A stretch of DNA of 39,780 nt from assembly GCA_965369605.1 (NCBI GenBank), contig CBDURE010000018.1:1-39780 (forward strand). The letters are read 5' to 3'. The position numbers and the translations under genes are program-made. The notes below the pieces were generated by a model. That model made no database searches and was not told where the DNA came from. It was given only the letters and a program-made list of their open reading frames with translations. Below, one piece after another: positions 1 through 8,250 of this stretch (within the stretch, counting starts at the first letter, position 1; every line of letters starts with the position of its first letter). The DNA comes from JAGGVT01 sp965369605 (GTDB taxonomy: Bacteria; JAJVIF01; JAGGVT01).

Positions 1-56
1 CAAATTTCTCTCTTAATCTTTTAAATATCTTTTTCCATTTATTATATTTCAATCCC

Positions 57-112
57 TAACCCATGTCCCTGTTCCTGTGTAACCCATGTCTGTGGTCGGT
101 ACCGGGGGATTC
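57..112. repeat. Dispersed repeat, left copy (paired with 39665-39710)
   Basis: This stretch contains CATGTCCCTGTT, then TGTGTAA, then CCATGTCT and TGG..GTAC. It recurs in the same orientation near the right end of the window with only scattered mismatches. Internally the CCATGTC word occurs twice. No ORF with transposase features lies beside it here. It could be an insertion-sequence terminus or a dispersed intergenic repeat. The rest of 1-193 shows nothing else recognisable. Confidence 0.55.
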
Positions 113-193
113 CGGGGGGGGAGGAAATATACAAACAATCTTTCCCAACAGTCTCCAGCCTTCATCGACTTCCAATTATATGCTTCGGCAAAC

Positions 194-598
194 TCAGCAC
201 ATGCCCGCATCCGACATAATTTGCTTATGGTCAAACGCCAAATCGATTTTTCCTATTTCCTCACGATTAAAAGATTGCGCAAAGCTGGCATCATCGCCGC
301 CGACCGGTTCACCTGACACTGTCGAGCATATAAACACAACGCTGACCGTGTGTCCGCGAGGATCTCGTGTGGGGTCGGAATAGACTCCGAGCAATTTGTC
401 GATTCGTATATCCAGCCCCGTTTCCTCTTTAACCTCACGAATGCAGGCATCCTCGACAGTCTCGCCGATATCCACAAATCCGCCCGGCAACGCCAAGCAA
501 TCCTTGAACGGATCATGTCCGCGCTTGATTAGAATTATTCCACCATCCGTGTGATTGATTATCGCATCCACTGTTAAAGCGGGAGTTTGGGGCCGCAT
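194..598 (-). CDS. Nudix hydrolase (ADP-ribose pyrophosphatase/MutT-like)
   Basis: A Nudix-superfamily pyrophosphohydrolase of 134 residues, which hydrolyses a nucleoside diphosphate linked to another moiety. The Nudix box is intact: GGFVDIGET, then REVKEETGL, matching GX5EX7REUXEEXGU with the metal-binding glutamates present. The substrate is uncertain; ADP-ribose or an oxidised nucleotide is typical for small stand-alone members. An ATG at 616 is in frame, but the ATG at 598 is preceded by AAGGA seven bases upstream and begins with the usual family start (MRPQTPALTVDAII), so I use 598. A strong hairpin at 617-640 lies just upstream. The gene is divergent from the RqcH gene, with about 100 bases between them. 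It is likely cytoplasmic and monocistronic. Confidence 0.9.
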   Translation of the reverse strand: MRPQTPALTVDAIINHTDGGIILIKRGHDPFKDCLALPGGFVDIGETVEDACIREVKEETGLDIRIDKLLGVYSDPTRDPRGHTVSVVFICSTVSGEPVGGDDASFAQSFNREEIGKIDLAFDHKQIMSDAGMC

Positions 599-616
599 TT
601 GTTTTTCCTTTTTCAT

Positions 617-640
617 AACACCATGCTTTGGCGTGGTGTT
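617..640. promoter_or_regulatory. Hairpin in the leader of the Nudix gene
   Basis: AACACCATGC and GCGTGGTGTT form a 10-bp stem (one G-T pair) around a TTTG loop. It lies between the likely promoter and the Shine-Dalgarno of the minus-strand Nudix gene. It could affect translation, or be an operator dyad between the two divergent genes. Confidence 0.45.
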
Positions 641-703
641 ATTTGCTGCATAATAAATTTAACACTGTGAATTATACGCAGTCTGATTTATAGTTAGTTC
701 GCA

Positions 704-2449
704 ATGCAGCTCGATTATATCACCATAAAACTCGCTTTCGATGAGCTTTATCCGCGTGTGATGGATACGCGGATTCAGGATATTGTCTCGCGGGGAAAAC
801 GAGCTGTCGCGTTAATACTGAGAAATGACAGTTTGCTTGCGCTTTTGTTATCCGCAGAGGCTGATAATTCACGGATGCATCTGATTGAAAAAATCCCATC
901 TCGAAGCGGAGGCAGGGATGAGCATTTCCACCGAACGCTGCGGCATCATATCGACGGCGCGATCATTGAGGATCTTATCCTGCATGATGGCGAAAGGATT
1001 GTCGAGATTCACACTACGCGAAAGGAATTTTCAGGTGAAATAAAACGCTGCAGGTTTGTTTGTGAATTGATGGGACGCCATTCGAATCTTATCCTTACCG
1101 ATGACGAGGGCACGATTATTGTCTCGGACAGGGTGCAGTCATCGCGGGATAAAGAGGGTCGGACAATTAGGGCGGGGCATAAATACACGCTGCCATCAAT
1201 GGCTGAGCGAATCCCGCTGACTAAATATCCACTCGCTGATTTTATCAAATTCATTGAAAATTCTGACAGTGACCAGGAATGGGGGCGATTGCTCCTGACA
1301 GTCTTTTCGAGCGTTACTCCCGGTTTCGTTGAATTTATCGCTGAAAATGCGAATCTGGAGAGGAAACTGAAACTTGAGAATCTCTCTGATGAGCAGATAG
1401 AGAATATGCATCACGCGCTGACAGAAGCGATTGAGCGCTTTGAATCAAACAACCTGTTTCCGCCTTTCAGCAGGATTTTGGAGATTGGCAAATCGGATGA
1501 TTTCCCCATTAATCGCGCGCTTGGACGATTCTATGATGACTCCACGCTGCAGGACAAGATAAAACGTCGGGAAAACCAGTGGCGAAAGGTGGTCGAGGCG
1601 AGAATCAAATCGCTGAAAAAACTCGTTTCAAATCTTGAGAAAGACAAATCGAAAGCGCGCAAGTCTGATGAATACCGCAAACAGGGCGATTTGATTTACG
1701 CTTTCCTGCATGAATTCAAGGATGGCGCTCGCGCGATTGAGGTCGATGACATAATCAATCCTGATTCAGGCGACAGGATAAAACTGAAACTTTTGCTGGG
1801 AAAGGATGCGGTGTCGAGCGCTAGGGAGTATCACAGGCGGGCATCCCGAATGTCACGAGGCATGAAAGAGATAACATCGCGTCTTGAGGAGACGGAAAAC
1901 AAGCTCGCGGATTTTAACTCGCTGCTGAATCCGCCGGATGAAATCCTTAACGCCGATGATGCTGAATTCCAAAAAGCGCTGGATGAAATCAAGGGTGGGA
2001 AAGTGCGGAAGTATGTTAAATCGAAACAGCCGGAGGAGATATCTGTCGAGCTGCCGAAAAAACTCAGGGGCGAGAATATTCATCATTATAAATCGGCGGA
2101 GGGTCACGATATTTATGTCGGCGGCAATGATCGCGCCAACGAGGTTTTATGTAAATGGGGACAGCCGGATGATTACTGGCTTCATGTAAAAAATATCCCG
2201 GGAAGCCATGTCCTGATTCCACGGCGCGGAGAGGCGATAGAGTTCGACACGCTTGTTTTCGCCGCGCAGCTTGCGGTTTATCATTCGAAAGTAAAAGGCG
2301 CGACCAAAGTCCCGGTCGATTACACGAGGCTTAAATATGTCAATAAACCCAAAGGCGGCGACAAGGGTTTCGTTACATATAAAAAAGAGAAGAACATCCT
2401 CGCTGATTCGCTCGATGAACGCTTGTTAAAGAAGCGAAAGGTGAAATGA
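704..2449 (+). CDS. rqcH: RqcH/NFACT family ribosome quality control protein
   Basis: A bacterial RqcH/Rqc2 homologue (older name: fibronectin-binding protein A). The family binds stalled 50S subunits carrying peptidyl-tRNA and recruits tRNA-Ala to add C-terminal alanine tails. The 581-residue length fits. Visible parts: NFACT-N (about 1-200, with MGRHSNLIL), a middle helical and coiled-coil region (about 280-420, Lys/Glu rich), and NFACT-R (about 455-570, with DDYWLHVKNIPGSHVLI and the terminal VDYTRLKYVNKPKGG). At positions 97-98 this protein has Glu-Arg where characterised members have the Asp-Arg pair needed for tRNA recruitment. No clear Shine-Dalgarno precedes the ATG at 704. Likely cytoplasmic and a single-gene unit. 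Confidence 0.93.
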   Translation: MQLDYITIKLAFDELYPRVMDTRIQDIVSRGKRAVALILRNDSLLALLLSAEADNSRMHLIEKIPSRSGGRDEHFHRTLRHHIDGAIIEDLILHDGERIVEIHTTRKEFSGEIKRCRFVCELMGRHSNLILTDDEGTIIVSDRVQSSRDKEGRTIRAGHKYTLPSMAERIPLTKYPLADFIKFIENSDSDQEWGRLLLTVFSSVTPGFVEFIAENANLERKLKLENLSDEQIENMHHALTEAIERFESNNLFPPFSRILEIGKSDDFPINRALGRFYDDSTLQDKIKRRENQWRKVVEARIKSLKKLVSNLEKDKSKARKSDEYRKQGDLIYAFLHEFKDGARAIEVDDIINPDSGDRIKLKLLLGKDAVSSAREYHRRASRMSRGMKEITSRLEETENKLADFNSLLNPPDEILNADDAEFQKALDEIKGGKVRKYVKSKQPEEISVELPKKLRGENIHHYKSAEGHDIYVGGNDRANEVLCKWGQPDDYWLHVKNIPGSHVLIPRRGEAIEFDTLVFAAQLAVYHSKVKGATKVPVDYTRLKYVNKPKGGDKGFVTYKKEKNILADSLDERLLKKRKVK

Positions 2450-2544
2450 AGCGGGAGTGGAATACTTTGAACGTAAGCGAGGTCGTCCGTAAGGGCAGGT
2501 ATAATCGGTAACGTAAAAGGGCTGTCCTCTTTATCCCAAGTTCA

Positions 2545-3630
2545 TCACTTATCTTGTAACCATTTGAATGTCCGTTTAAATTTGTTAAAAAAACTCCAAT
2601 TTTCAGTAAGATGCTGATAACGACCGGCTACGATTCCAGGTGAAATATTTAGTTTTTTTGCATAATGTGATATTTGACTTTTTCGAGTTATTAACGATAT
2701 TTCATCATCCCATTCCCTCGGTATTAAAATGTCAGCCGCAAATTCATCAGCATCTTTTTCAATTTGATTATCAAGACTCTCATCATTTATATATGTCCAT
2801 TTTTTGCTGTCATTTAGCACGTGACCTGCTTCATGAAAAAACGAAAACCAAAACTTATCCTCAGTTTTGCCTCTAAGATTAAGAAGAATCATTGCTTTTT
2901 TAGGAGATAACCATTTCGTTGCACCATTCCATGGCACTTTTTTAAACTCAGGAATCAAAGATAATGCCACGCCTGAATTAGCGCATAATTCTCTCATCTT
3001 TGGAATAAAAACATCAAGTTTTTCGGTTGTTAAATCTCGAATTGAAAGTAATGAAGCATAAAAAACATCCTTATTATAATTTGAACATGTTATGCTATGT
3101 GCTTCAATTTCGCCAAGCCTAATCCATGCAGCAGCCGCTCCAATGCGAGTTTCAAAGCAACTGGAGCGTTTCGCGGCTACTTTAGGAGTTGCCCAGGTAT
3201 TATGCCATGCCTTAATGCTGCTTACACCAAAAAACCTCAATGCATCCCGAAGTAATTCGACTTTATCCTTAGTATCCTTCAGAACTTTCCTATCAACAAG
3301 CTCCTTTGTCGGTATTGATTTTAACCAGTCTAAATCCGCTTTAAGTTTTTCTTTTTCAAGGATTTTCGCCAGTTGCTCTCTATATTGAACTTCCAGATTA
3401 TTCCACATTCCTGCTGGCATGCTGGTGACAAGCTCAAGTTTATTTGCTGTTTCAACAGAAATAGCTTGCCTCCCTTTGAAAATGCGAATGAGCGATTGCT
3501 CAGTTAATCCTGTTCGACTGGCCAATTCCCTTTGCGTCATTCCTTGGGTTTCCATGAATTCTCTAAGTGTTTCACCAGGTGGAATGGCAAATTCGGGCTT
3601 AAAGATATATTTTTTCTTTGCTTTAATCAT
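2545..3630 (-). CDS. higA: HigA-like antitoxin with HTH and ImmA/IrrE metallopeptidase-like domain
   Basis: A 361-residue protein. An XRE-type helix-turn-helix lies at about 17-72 (MTQRELASRTGLTEQSLIRI), with the PGETLREFME lead-in typical of HigA/VapI antitoxins. A C-terminal ImmA/IrrE (zincin-like) domain lies at about 235-335, with the metal-binding HEAGH motif and a later EKDADEFAADILIP helix. It should bind the operator at 4005-4035 and neutralise the toxin encoded just upstream. The gap between toxin stop and antitoxin start is 15 bases, so the two are one operon in HigBA order (toxin first). The peptidase domain makes it far longer than a minimal HigA. That domain could take part in regulated self-cleavage or be structural; this is inference. 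Confidence 0.88.
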   Translation of the reverse strand: MIKAKKKYIFKPEFAIPPGETLREFMETQGMTQRELASRTGLTEQSLIRIFKGRQAISVETANKLELVTSMPAGMWNNLEVQYREQLAKILEKEKLKADLDWLKSIPTKELVDRKVLKDTKDKVELLRDALRFFGVSSIKAWHNTWATPKVAAKRSSCFETRIGAAAAWIRLGEIEAHSITCSNYNKDVFYASLLSIRDLTTEKLDVFIPKMRELCANSGVALSLIPEFKKVPWNGATKWLSPKKAMILLNLRGKTEDKFWFSFFHEAGHVLNDSKKWTYINDESLDNQIEKDADEFAADILIPREWDDEISLITRKSQISHYAKKLNISPGIVAGRYQHLTENWSFFNKFKRTFKWLQDK

Positions 3631-3645
3631 TTTGATAATACCTGA

Positions 3646-3984
3646 TTAATGAGGATCAATGATATCAATGATTTCAATTTCGGTAATCTTGGTTAAATCT
3701 AAACCTCCATCTTCTTTAAAAGGAATTGGTTCATTTGCAGGTATGAAAATCAATCTGAATGGATGAATGAGATCTACTGAAAATGCCCCTTTTAGTTTTC
3801 CACTTAGTTCATGACAACGTGGTGGTGGGGTGTTTGGTATGTGTGATAATGAATCCGCTGCTTTTAATTCCAATAAACGTTGTTGTAATCGTCGTGACAT
3901 CTCATCACTAAAGTTTTTTTCATGAACTTTTTCAGATGGATCGCACATTTTTCTAAGTTTATTTGTCCTGAAATATATTACCAT
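3646..3984 (-). CDS. higB: HigB/RelE-type toxin (plasmid maintenance killer family)
   Basis: A 112-residue RelE-superfamily toxin, expected to be a ribosome-dependent or free mRNA endonuclease. Family hallmarks are the central RCHELSGKLKGAFSVDL and the following HPFRLIFIP, the core strands of HigB-type toxins, with a short basic N-terminus. The C-terminal half has an acidic ITEIEIIDIIDPH strand. No Shine-Dalgarno is visible before the ATG at 3984. Transcription probably begins about 22 bases upstream from the dyad promoter at 4005-4042. It is the first gene of a two-gene operon with the HigA-like antitoxin. Confidence 0.85.
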   Translation of the reverse strand: MVIYFRTNKLRKMCDPSEKVHEKNFSDEMSRRLQQRLLELKAADSLSHIPNTPPPRCHELSGKLKGAFSVDLIHPFRLIFIPANEPIPFKEDGGLDLTKITEIEIIDIIDPH

Positions 3985-4004
3985 TTTTAAACGCTTTTCG
4001 CAAG

Positions 4005-4042
4005 ATAATAGTTAACATATCATGTTAACTATTATATGTCAA
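4005..4042 (-). promoter_or_regulatory. higBA promoter with overlapping 14-bp operator dyad
   Basis: Perfect inverted repeat: ATAATAGTTAACAT (4005-4018), spacer ATC, ATGTTAACTATTAT (4022-4035). On the minus strand a consensus -35 TTGACA (4042-4037) is followed by exactly 17 bases and a -10 TATGTT (4019-4014) with an upstream TGn. The dyad covers the spacer and -10, the arrangement expected for autorepression by the toxin-antitoxin complex. Confidence 0.85.
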
Positions 4043-4141
4043 TACTTTAACCTCAGAGAAGGGGGGCAGCAATCATTTTTATCATTCCTCGTCTTATCCA
4101 CAATATCCATATTTCCAAACGGAAACGGCTATTTGGATCAT

Positions 4142-4170
4142 AAAAAAAGCAGAGGGTTGAAACCCTCTGC
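4142..4170 (-). terminator. Intrinsic terminator of valS
   Basis: A perfect 10-bp stem, GCAGAGGGTT with AACCCTCTGC (4149-4158 and 4161-4170), is followed on the minus strand by seven T residues (4148-4142). It starts 14 bases beyond the valS stop. The same palindrome core recurs at 21511-21530 inside a coding region. Confidence 0.9.
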
Positions 4171-4183
4171 TTATTATTGTCTG

Positions 4184-6877
4184 CTACAACAACCCCCGCA
4201 TCTTCGCAAGGCGTTCCTTAACTATATTCAACTCGCCCTCACTCTTGGACAGTTTTGCTTTCTCGGCATCAATAACCGCCGGAGGAGCTTTGTCAACGAA
4301 TCCGGGATTCGACAGTTTGCTTTTAAGCGATTCGACATACTTGCCGACTTTCGCTTCCTCTTTTTCCAATCGCTTGATTTGAGTATCAAGAATCGCCGGG
4401 TCATCGATTAACAGATAGACCTTCGTGCATGGCTTATCGGAAGCGCCATCCGCGAGTTCGAGTGAAATTGAATTTTCAGGATCATCCGAACCGGCAGGCA
4501 TCATTTCAAGCGACTGCAGTTTGGTTAAATCGCGAATTAGAGTTTGCTGGCTTATTAACAGGCCGTGCAAATCCTCATCGGATGCTCTAACCGCGACACG
4601 AGCCTCCGCAGAGTCTTTCAAGCCGATATCCTTGCGCAAACTTCTAATCGCGCTGGCAACCGATTTTATTTTCTCGAATTTCGCGCGAGCTTTCTCATCG
4701 ATGCATCGCTCGTAAACTTTCGGCCAGTCGCTGACAATGAGCGGTTTGTATTGGCCGGGGAATTCGCACCAGATTTCCTCAGTGATAAACGGCATCGCGG
4801 GATGAAGAATCTGCAGCATTCGCATTAGAATCATCTGCAGAATAAAACGAGCGTGTTTTTGGTTCGCGCCGACTAATCGCAGCGGAGTTTTCGCGCATTC
4901 TATGTACCAGTCGCAAAACTCATCCCAGAAAAACTGATAGAGAGTCGAGGTGTATTCACCGAAGTTGTAACGCTCAAGTTCACCGGACGCTTTTTTAACC
5001 GCAGTGTAATACTTGTCGAGAATATACTCGTCAGCGATATTCAGCTGTCCGCCTTTTTTCAAGCCTTTGATTTCCGCCTCGATATCATCCAGCTTTTCAG
5101 CATTGAACGGCTTTTCGAGATTCATTAAAACGAACTTAGCCGCGTTCCACAGCTTGTTCATGAAAAATCTGCTCGACTGCAGCTTGTCGCGTCCGAGGCT
5201 GATATCCTGCTTGCCCCTGAAAGTGAGGCTTGTGAGCGTGAATCTCAGAGTGTCGCAGCCGAATTCCGCGATTGTCTCAAGCGGGTCAACAGCGTTTCCG
5301 GTTGATTTCGACATCTTCTTGCCGTGCTCATCCCTGACAAGCCCGTGGATGAAACACTCGTGGAACGGAATATCGCCCATGAATTCCATTGCGCTCCACG
5401 CCATCCGCGCGACCCAGAAGAAAATAATATCGTATCCGGTGATTAATAAATCAGTCGGGTAATATCGCTTTAAATCATCGGTTTCATCGGGCCATCCCAT
5501 TGTACTGAACGGCCAGAGTGCGCTTGAGAACCAGGTATCGAGCACATCCTCATCCTGTCGGATATTTTTCGATCCGCATTTCGGGCATTCTGACGGATCC
5601 TCGCGCGCGACAATAATCTCATTGCAGCCATCGCAATAGAACGCCGGAATGCGATGTCCCCACCACAACTGGCGGCTGATGCACCAGTCGTGAATATTCT
5701 CAAGCCAGTCGAGATAGACTTTCGACCATCTGTCCGAGATAAGTTTCAATCTGCCGTCGCGGACAATCTCCATCGCCGGTTTGACATACTCATCCATTTT
5801 CACGAACCACTGTGTCGAGATGTACGGTTCTATCTCGTTTTTACACCGGTCGTGATGTCCCACCGCGTGAGTGAATTTCTTGATTTTCCCAAGCAACCCC
5901 AATTCCTTAAGGTCTTTAAGAATTTCCTCTCGCGCTTTATACCTGTCCATTCCCTGATATTTAGAATGGATGTCGTTTATCTTTCCATCTTTTCCGATTG
6001 CGATTGGCGCATCCAGATTGTGTCGAAGCCCGACCTCGTAGTCGTTCGGGTCGTGCGCCGGAGTGATTTTCAACGCGCCGGTTCCGAATTCGATATCGAC
6101 ATAATCATCCGCGATAATCGGAATCGGTTTATCCATCAGAGGCAAAATAACATTTTTGCCAATCCAGTTTTTGTAACGCTCATCGTTCGGATTAACCGCA
6201 ACCGCAGTATCCGCCAGCATTGTTTCAGGGCGCGTTGTCGCGACAGTGATGCCCTCTTTTCCGTCGCCGTTCTCAAGCGGATATGTGATGTCGTACAAAC
6301 CGCCCTCGATATCCGCGTGTTCGACCTCTAAATCGCTGAGGACAGTCTGGCAGACCGGACACCAGTTCACCATGTACGTTCCCCGATAAATCCAGCCCTT
6401 TTCATACAGGCGCACGAAGACCTCACGCACCGCGCGCGCGAGTCCGGGATCAAGAGTGAATCGCTCGCGCGACCAGTCAACGCTGAATCCCATTGTCCGC
6501 ATCTGGTTCGTTATATAGTCATACGCCGAGTCCTTCCATTTCCAAACTTCCTCCAGGAATTTCTCGCGCCCCAGTTCCTCTTTTTTAATTCCCTTTTCGA
6601 GAAGTTTTCGCTCCACGACTGTCTGCGTTGCGATTCCCGCATGATCCACACCGGGAAGCCACAACGTATCGAATCCGCACATGCGCTTGTAGCGGATGAT
6701 TACGTCGGGAAGTCCCAGATTCAGCGCATGGCCGATATGCAGGTCGCCGGTAACATTGGGAGGCGGGATAACCATGCTGAATCGCTCTCCCACTCCTGTC
6801 GTGGCGAAATACCCGCCGCTTTCCCAGAATTCATACCAGTCCTTCTCGACCTCAGACGGGTCGTAGGCGCGTTCCAT
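4184..6877 (-). CDS. valS: Valyl-tRNA synthetase
   Basis: A class I aminoacyl-tRNA synthetase that charges tRNA-Val. Landmarks: HIGH-type motif in PPNVTGDLHIGHALN near the N-terminus, the editing (CP1) domain in the middle, KMSKS in the segment HGKKMSKSTGNAVDPL, an anticodon-binding domain, and the C-terminal coiled-coil arm (about the last 65 residues, Lys/Glu rich, ending AKMRGLL). Length is about 897 residues, normal for ValRS. An in-frame ATG at 6913 gives 12 extra residues. The ATG at 6877 begins MERAYDPSEVEKDWYEFW, the usual family start, and leaves room for a leader after the -10 at 6921-6926, so I prefer it. No T-box-like leader is apparent. Single-gene unit ending in a strong terminator. 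Confidence 0.97.
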   Translation of the reverse strand: MERAYDPSEVEKDWYEFWESGGYFATTGVGERFSMVIPPPNVTGDLHIGHALNLGLPDVIIRYKRMCGFDTLWLPGVDHAGIATQTVVERKLLEKGIKKEELGREKFLEEVWKWKDSAYDYITNQMRTMGFSVDWSRERFTLDPGLARAVREVFVRLYEKGWIYRGTYMVNWCPVCQTVLSDLEVEHADIEGGLYDITYPLENGDGKEGITVATTRPETMLADTAVAVNPNDERYKNWIGKNVILPLMDKPIPIIADDYVDIEFGTGALKITPAHDPNDYEVGLRHNLDAPIAIGKDGKINDIHSKYQGMDRYKAREEILKDLKELGLLGKIKKFTHAVGHHDRCKNEIEPYISTQWFVKMDEYVKPAMEIVRDGRLKLISDRWSKVYLDWLENIHDWCISRQLWWGHRIPAFYCDGCNEIIVAREDPSECPKCGSKNIRQDEDVLDTWFSSALWPFSTMGWPDETDDLKRYYPTDLLITGYDIIFFWVARMAWSAMEFMGDIPFHECFIHGLVRDEHGKKMSKSTGNAVDPLETIAEFGCDTLRFTLTSLTFRGKQDISLGRDKLQSSRFFMNKLWNAAKFVLMNLEKPFNAEKLDDIEAEIKGLKKGGQLNIADEYILDKYYTAVKKASGELERYNFGEYTSTLYQFFWDEFCDWYIECAKTPLRLVGANQKHARFILQMILMRMLQILHPAMPFITEEIWCEFPGQYKPLIVSDWPKVYERCIDEKARAKFEKIKSVASAIRSLRKDIGLKDSAEARVAVRASDEDLHGLLISQQTLIRDLTKLQSLEMMPAGSDDPENSISLELADGASDKPCTKVYLLIDDPAILDTQIKRLEKEEAKVGKYVESLKSKLSNPGFVDKAPPAVIDAEKAKLSKSEGELNIVKERLAKMRGLL

Positions 6878-6920
6878 AATGCTTGTTTTATCTGGCCGTA
6901 TATGATTTTTCATGATGCGT

Positions 6921-6948
6921 ATTATACCTCATTCAGTTTTTGCCCCAA
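6921..6948 (-). promoter_or_regulatory. Candidate valS promoter
   Basis: Minus strand: -35 TTGGGG (6948-6943), a 16-base spacer and -10 TATAAT (6926-6921). The predicted start lies about 35-40 bases before the preferred ATG. If the ATG at 6913 were used, the mRNA would be nearly leaderless. Confidence 0.55.
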
Positions 6949-7028
6949 CGGGGTAAAGTGAAAAAAACAATCAAGAAAGTTGGTTTGAGACATGTGATAA
7001 AAATCCCTGGCAAAAGGGGAAAATGAAG

Positions 7029-7505
7029 TTATACACCTTCGGGGAGCAGGCGGCTTCTGTCTTTACGAAAGCCATACTGTTCCCCGAGTTTCCCTCCCCA
7101 GAGGAAGAAAAAGAGGATACTGGAGATGCCCAGAAGGACATCATCCGCACCAAGCGTCGCGTATGGGGCGTAGAAAATTGCCCTGCCAATCAGAGTGCCG
7201 TCGTTATGGCTCAGGATATAAATCGCGGTGATTATCCCGCCGAAAAGCGGGCCTATCCGCTCACGTGAAATGTAGCCGCCAAGGAATCCTGAGATGAACG
7301 AAAAAATCACCAGAAGTGCAAACGCTGTAATCACGCCAATCTGCTCGTGCCCGTATGAATAGACACCAGCCATCGGTCCCGCGATTGCTCGTGAGAGAAT
7401 CACGTAGATGAAAAAGCTAAGCGGTATGCTAATGATTACCCACAAAACGACATCCTGTAATTTGGTTAAAACACATACACACGCGAGCGCATGTAATAGG
7501 TTCAC
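7029..7505 (-). CDS. Small multi-pass membrane protein of unknown function
   Basis: A 158-residue hydrophobic protein with four likely membrane spans (about 18-42, 58-78, 85-100 and 118-138) and a short charged tail (GGKLGEQYGFRKDRSRLLPE). Small Gly/Ala motifs such as FISGFLGGYISRERIGPLFGG suggest close helix packing. I do not recognise a named family; hypothetical inner-membrane proteins of this size are common. It lies upstream of valS on the same strand with a gap of about 150 bases containing the valS promoter, so it is probably transcribed separately. The start is the first ATG; later in-frame starts are possible. Confidence 0.65.
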   Translation of the reverse strand: MNLLHALACVCVLTKLQDVVLWVIISIPLSFFIYVILSRAIAGPMAGVYSYGHEQIGVITAFALLVIFSFISGFLGGYISRERIGPLFGGIITAIYILSHNDGTLIGRAIFYAPYATLGADDVLLGISSILFFFLWGGKLGEQYGFRKDRSRLLPEGV

Positions 7506-7536
7506 GCGAATATTCTATCATTTTTCCTTGCATTCT

Positions 7537-7602
7537 CGTAGCGCTGATGTCCCATCGGCTGTGTCAGGGACGTCCCGTCCCTCTAACCCGGTCAGCGCTA
7601 CG
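7537..7602. repeat. Nested palindromic REP-like element
   Basis: Outer perfect arms CGTAGCGCTGA (7537-7547) and TCAGCGCTACG (7592-7602) enclose an inner hairpin AGGGACG-TCC-CGTCCCT (7566-7582). It lies between two divergently transcribed genes and encodes nothing. The layout matches REP/BIME-type intergenic repeats. Confidence 0.7.
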
Positions 7603-7669
7603 AAATTATCCAATCGCGATTTATTAAATATTCATGGAACTTGCGACGGGAAAGCAATAGAATGAACTG

Positions 7670-8221
7670 ATGCAAAACATACTGCCGATAGAAACCAAAA
7701 GATTAATCATTCGCGATTTCGTAATGGCTGATTGTGCGATGGTGCATGAGTACGCCTCTGTACCTGAGACATCCCGATTCATGGCGTGGGGGCCTAACAC
7801 TGAGGAGGACACGCACAACTTCATTAAAAGGGCGATTGCGAATTCGTTGAATGATCCACGCACGCACTATTCACTGGCAGCGTATTTGAAAGAGGAAAAG
7901 AAAGTAATCGGCGGATGTGATATTCGAATTGAAACATCAGGGCATAATCATAAAACCGGATCAATAGGATACTGCCTTCATCCTGAATACTGGTCGCAAG
8001 GTTATGGCACTGAGATGGCACAAGCGATGATTGCATTCGGATTCACGCATCTGGATTTGCACAGAATATTCGCCACCTGCGATATTGAAAACATCGCCTC
8101 AGTGCGCGTACTGGAAAAATCCCGCATGACAAGAGAGGGCTGCCTGCGTGAGCATATCCAACTAAACGAAAAATGGCGCAGCTCATATATGTACGCCATT
8201 CTGATTCACGAGTGGGAGTGA
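7670..8221 (+). CDS. GNAT-family N-acetyltransferase (RimJ/RimL-like)
   Basis: A 183-residue Gcn5-related acetyltransferase of the RimJ/RimL subgroup, which transfers acetyl from acetyl-CoA to protein N-termini, antibiotics or small amines; the substrate is unknown. Signs: the N-terminal ETKRLIIRDFVMAD strand-helix; motif A at GYCLHPEYWSQGYGTEMAQAMIAFGF, whose QGYGTE forms the pyrophosphate-binding loop (Q/R-x-x-G-x-G/A); then HRIFATCDIENIASVRVLEKSRMTREG, the usual asparagine-containing motif B. Full length and cytoplasmic. No strong Shine-Dalgarno precedes the ATG. It converges with the lipoprotein gene ending at 8251, 29 bases away. Confidence 0.93.
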   Translation: MQNILPIETKRLIIRDFVMADCAMVHEYASVPETSRFMAWGPNTEEDTHNFIKRAIANSLNDPRTHYSLAAYLKEEKKVIGGCDIRIETSGHNHKTGSIGYCLHPEYWSQGYGTEMAQAMIAFGFTHLDLHRIFATCDIENIASVRVLEKSRMTREGCLREHIQLNEKWRSSYMYAILIHEWE

Positions 8222-8250
8222 GGGAAGGCGGGAGTGATGGAAAACAACAC

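Noticed and set aside
5654..6331. 225-residue plus-strand ORF
   Set aside because: It is antisense to valyl-tRNA synthetase, whose frame is conserved throughout.
6914..7028. T-box riboswitch before valS
   Set aside because: No T-box consensus or specifier stem-loop; the gap is too short after the -10.
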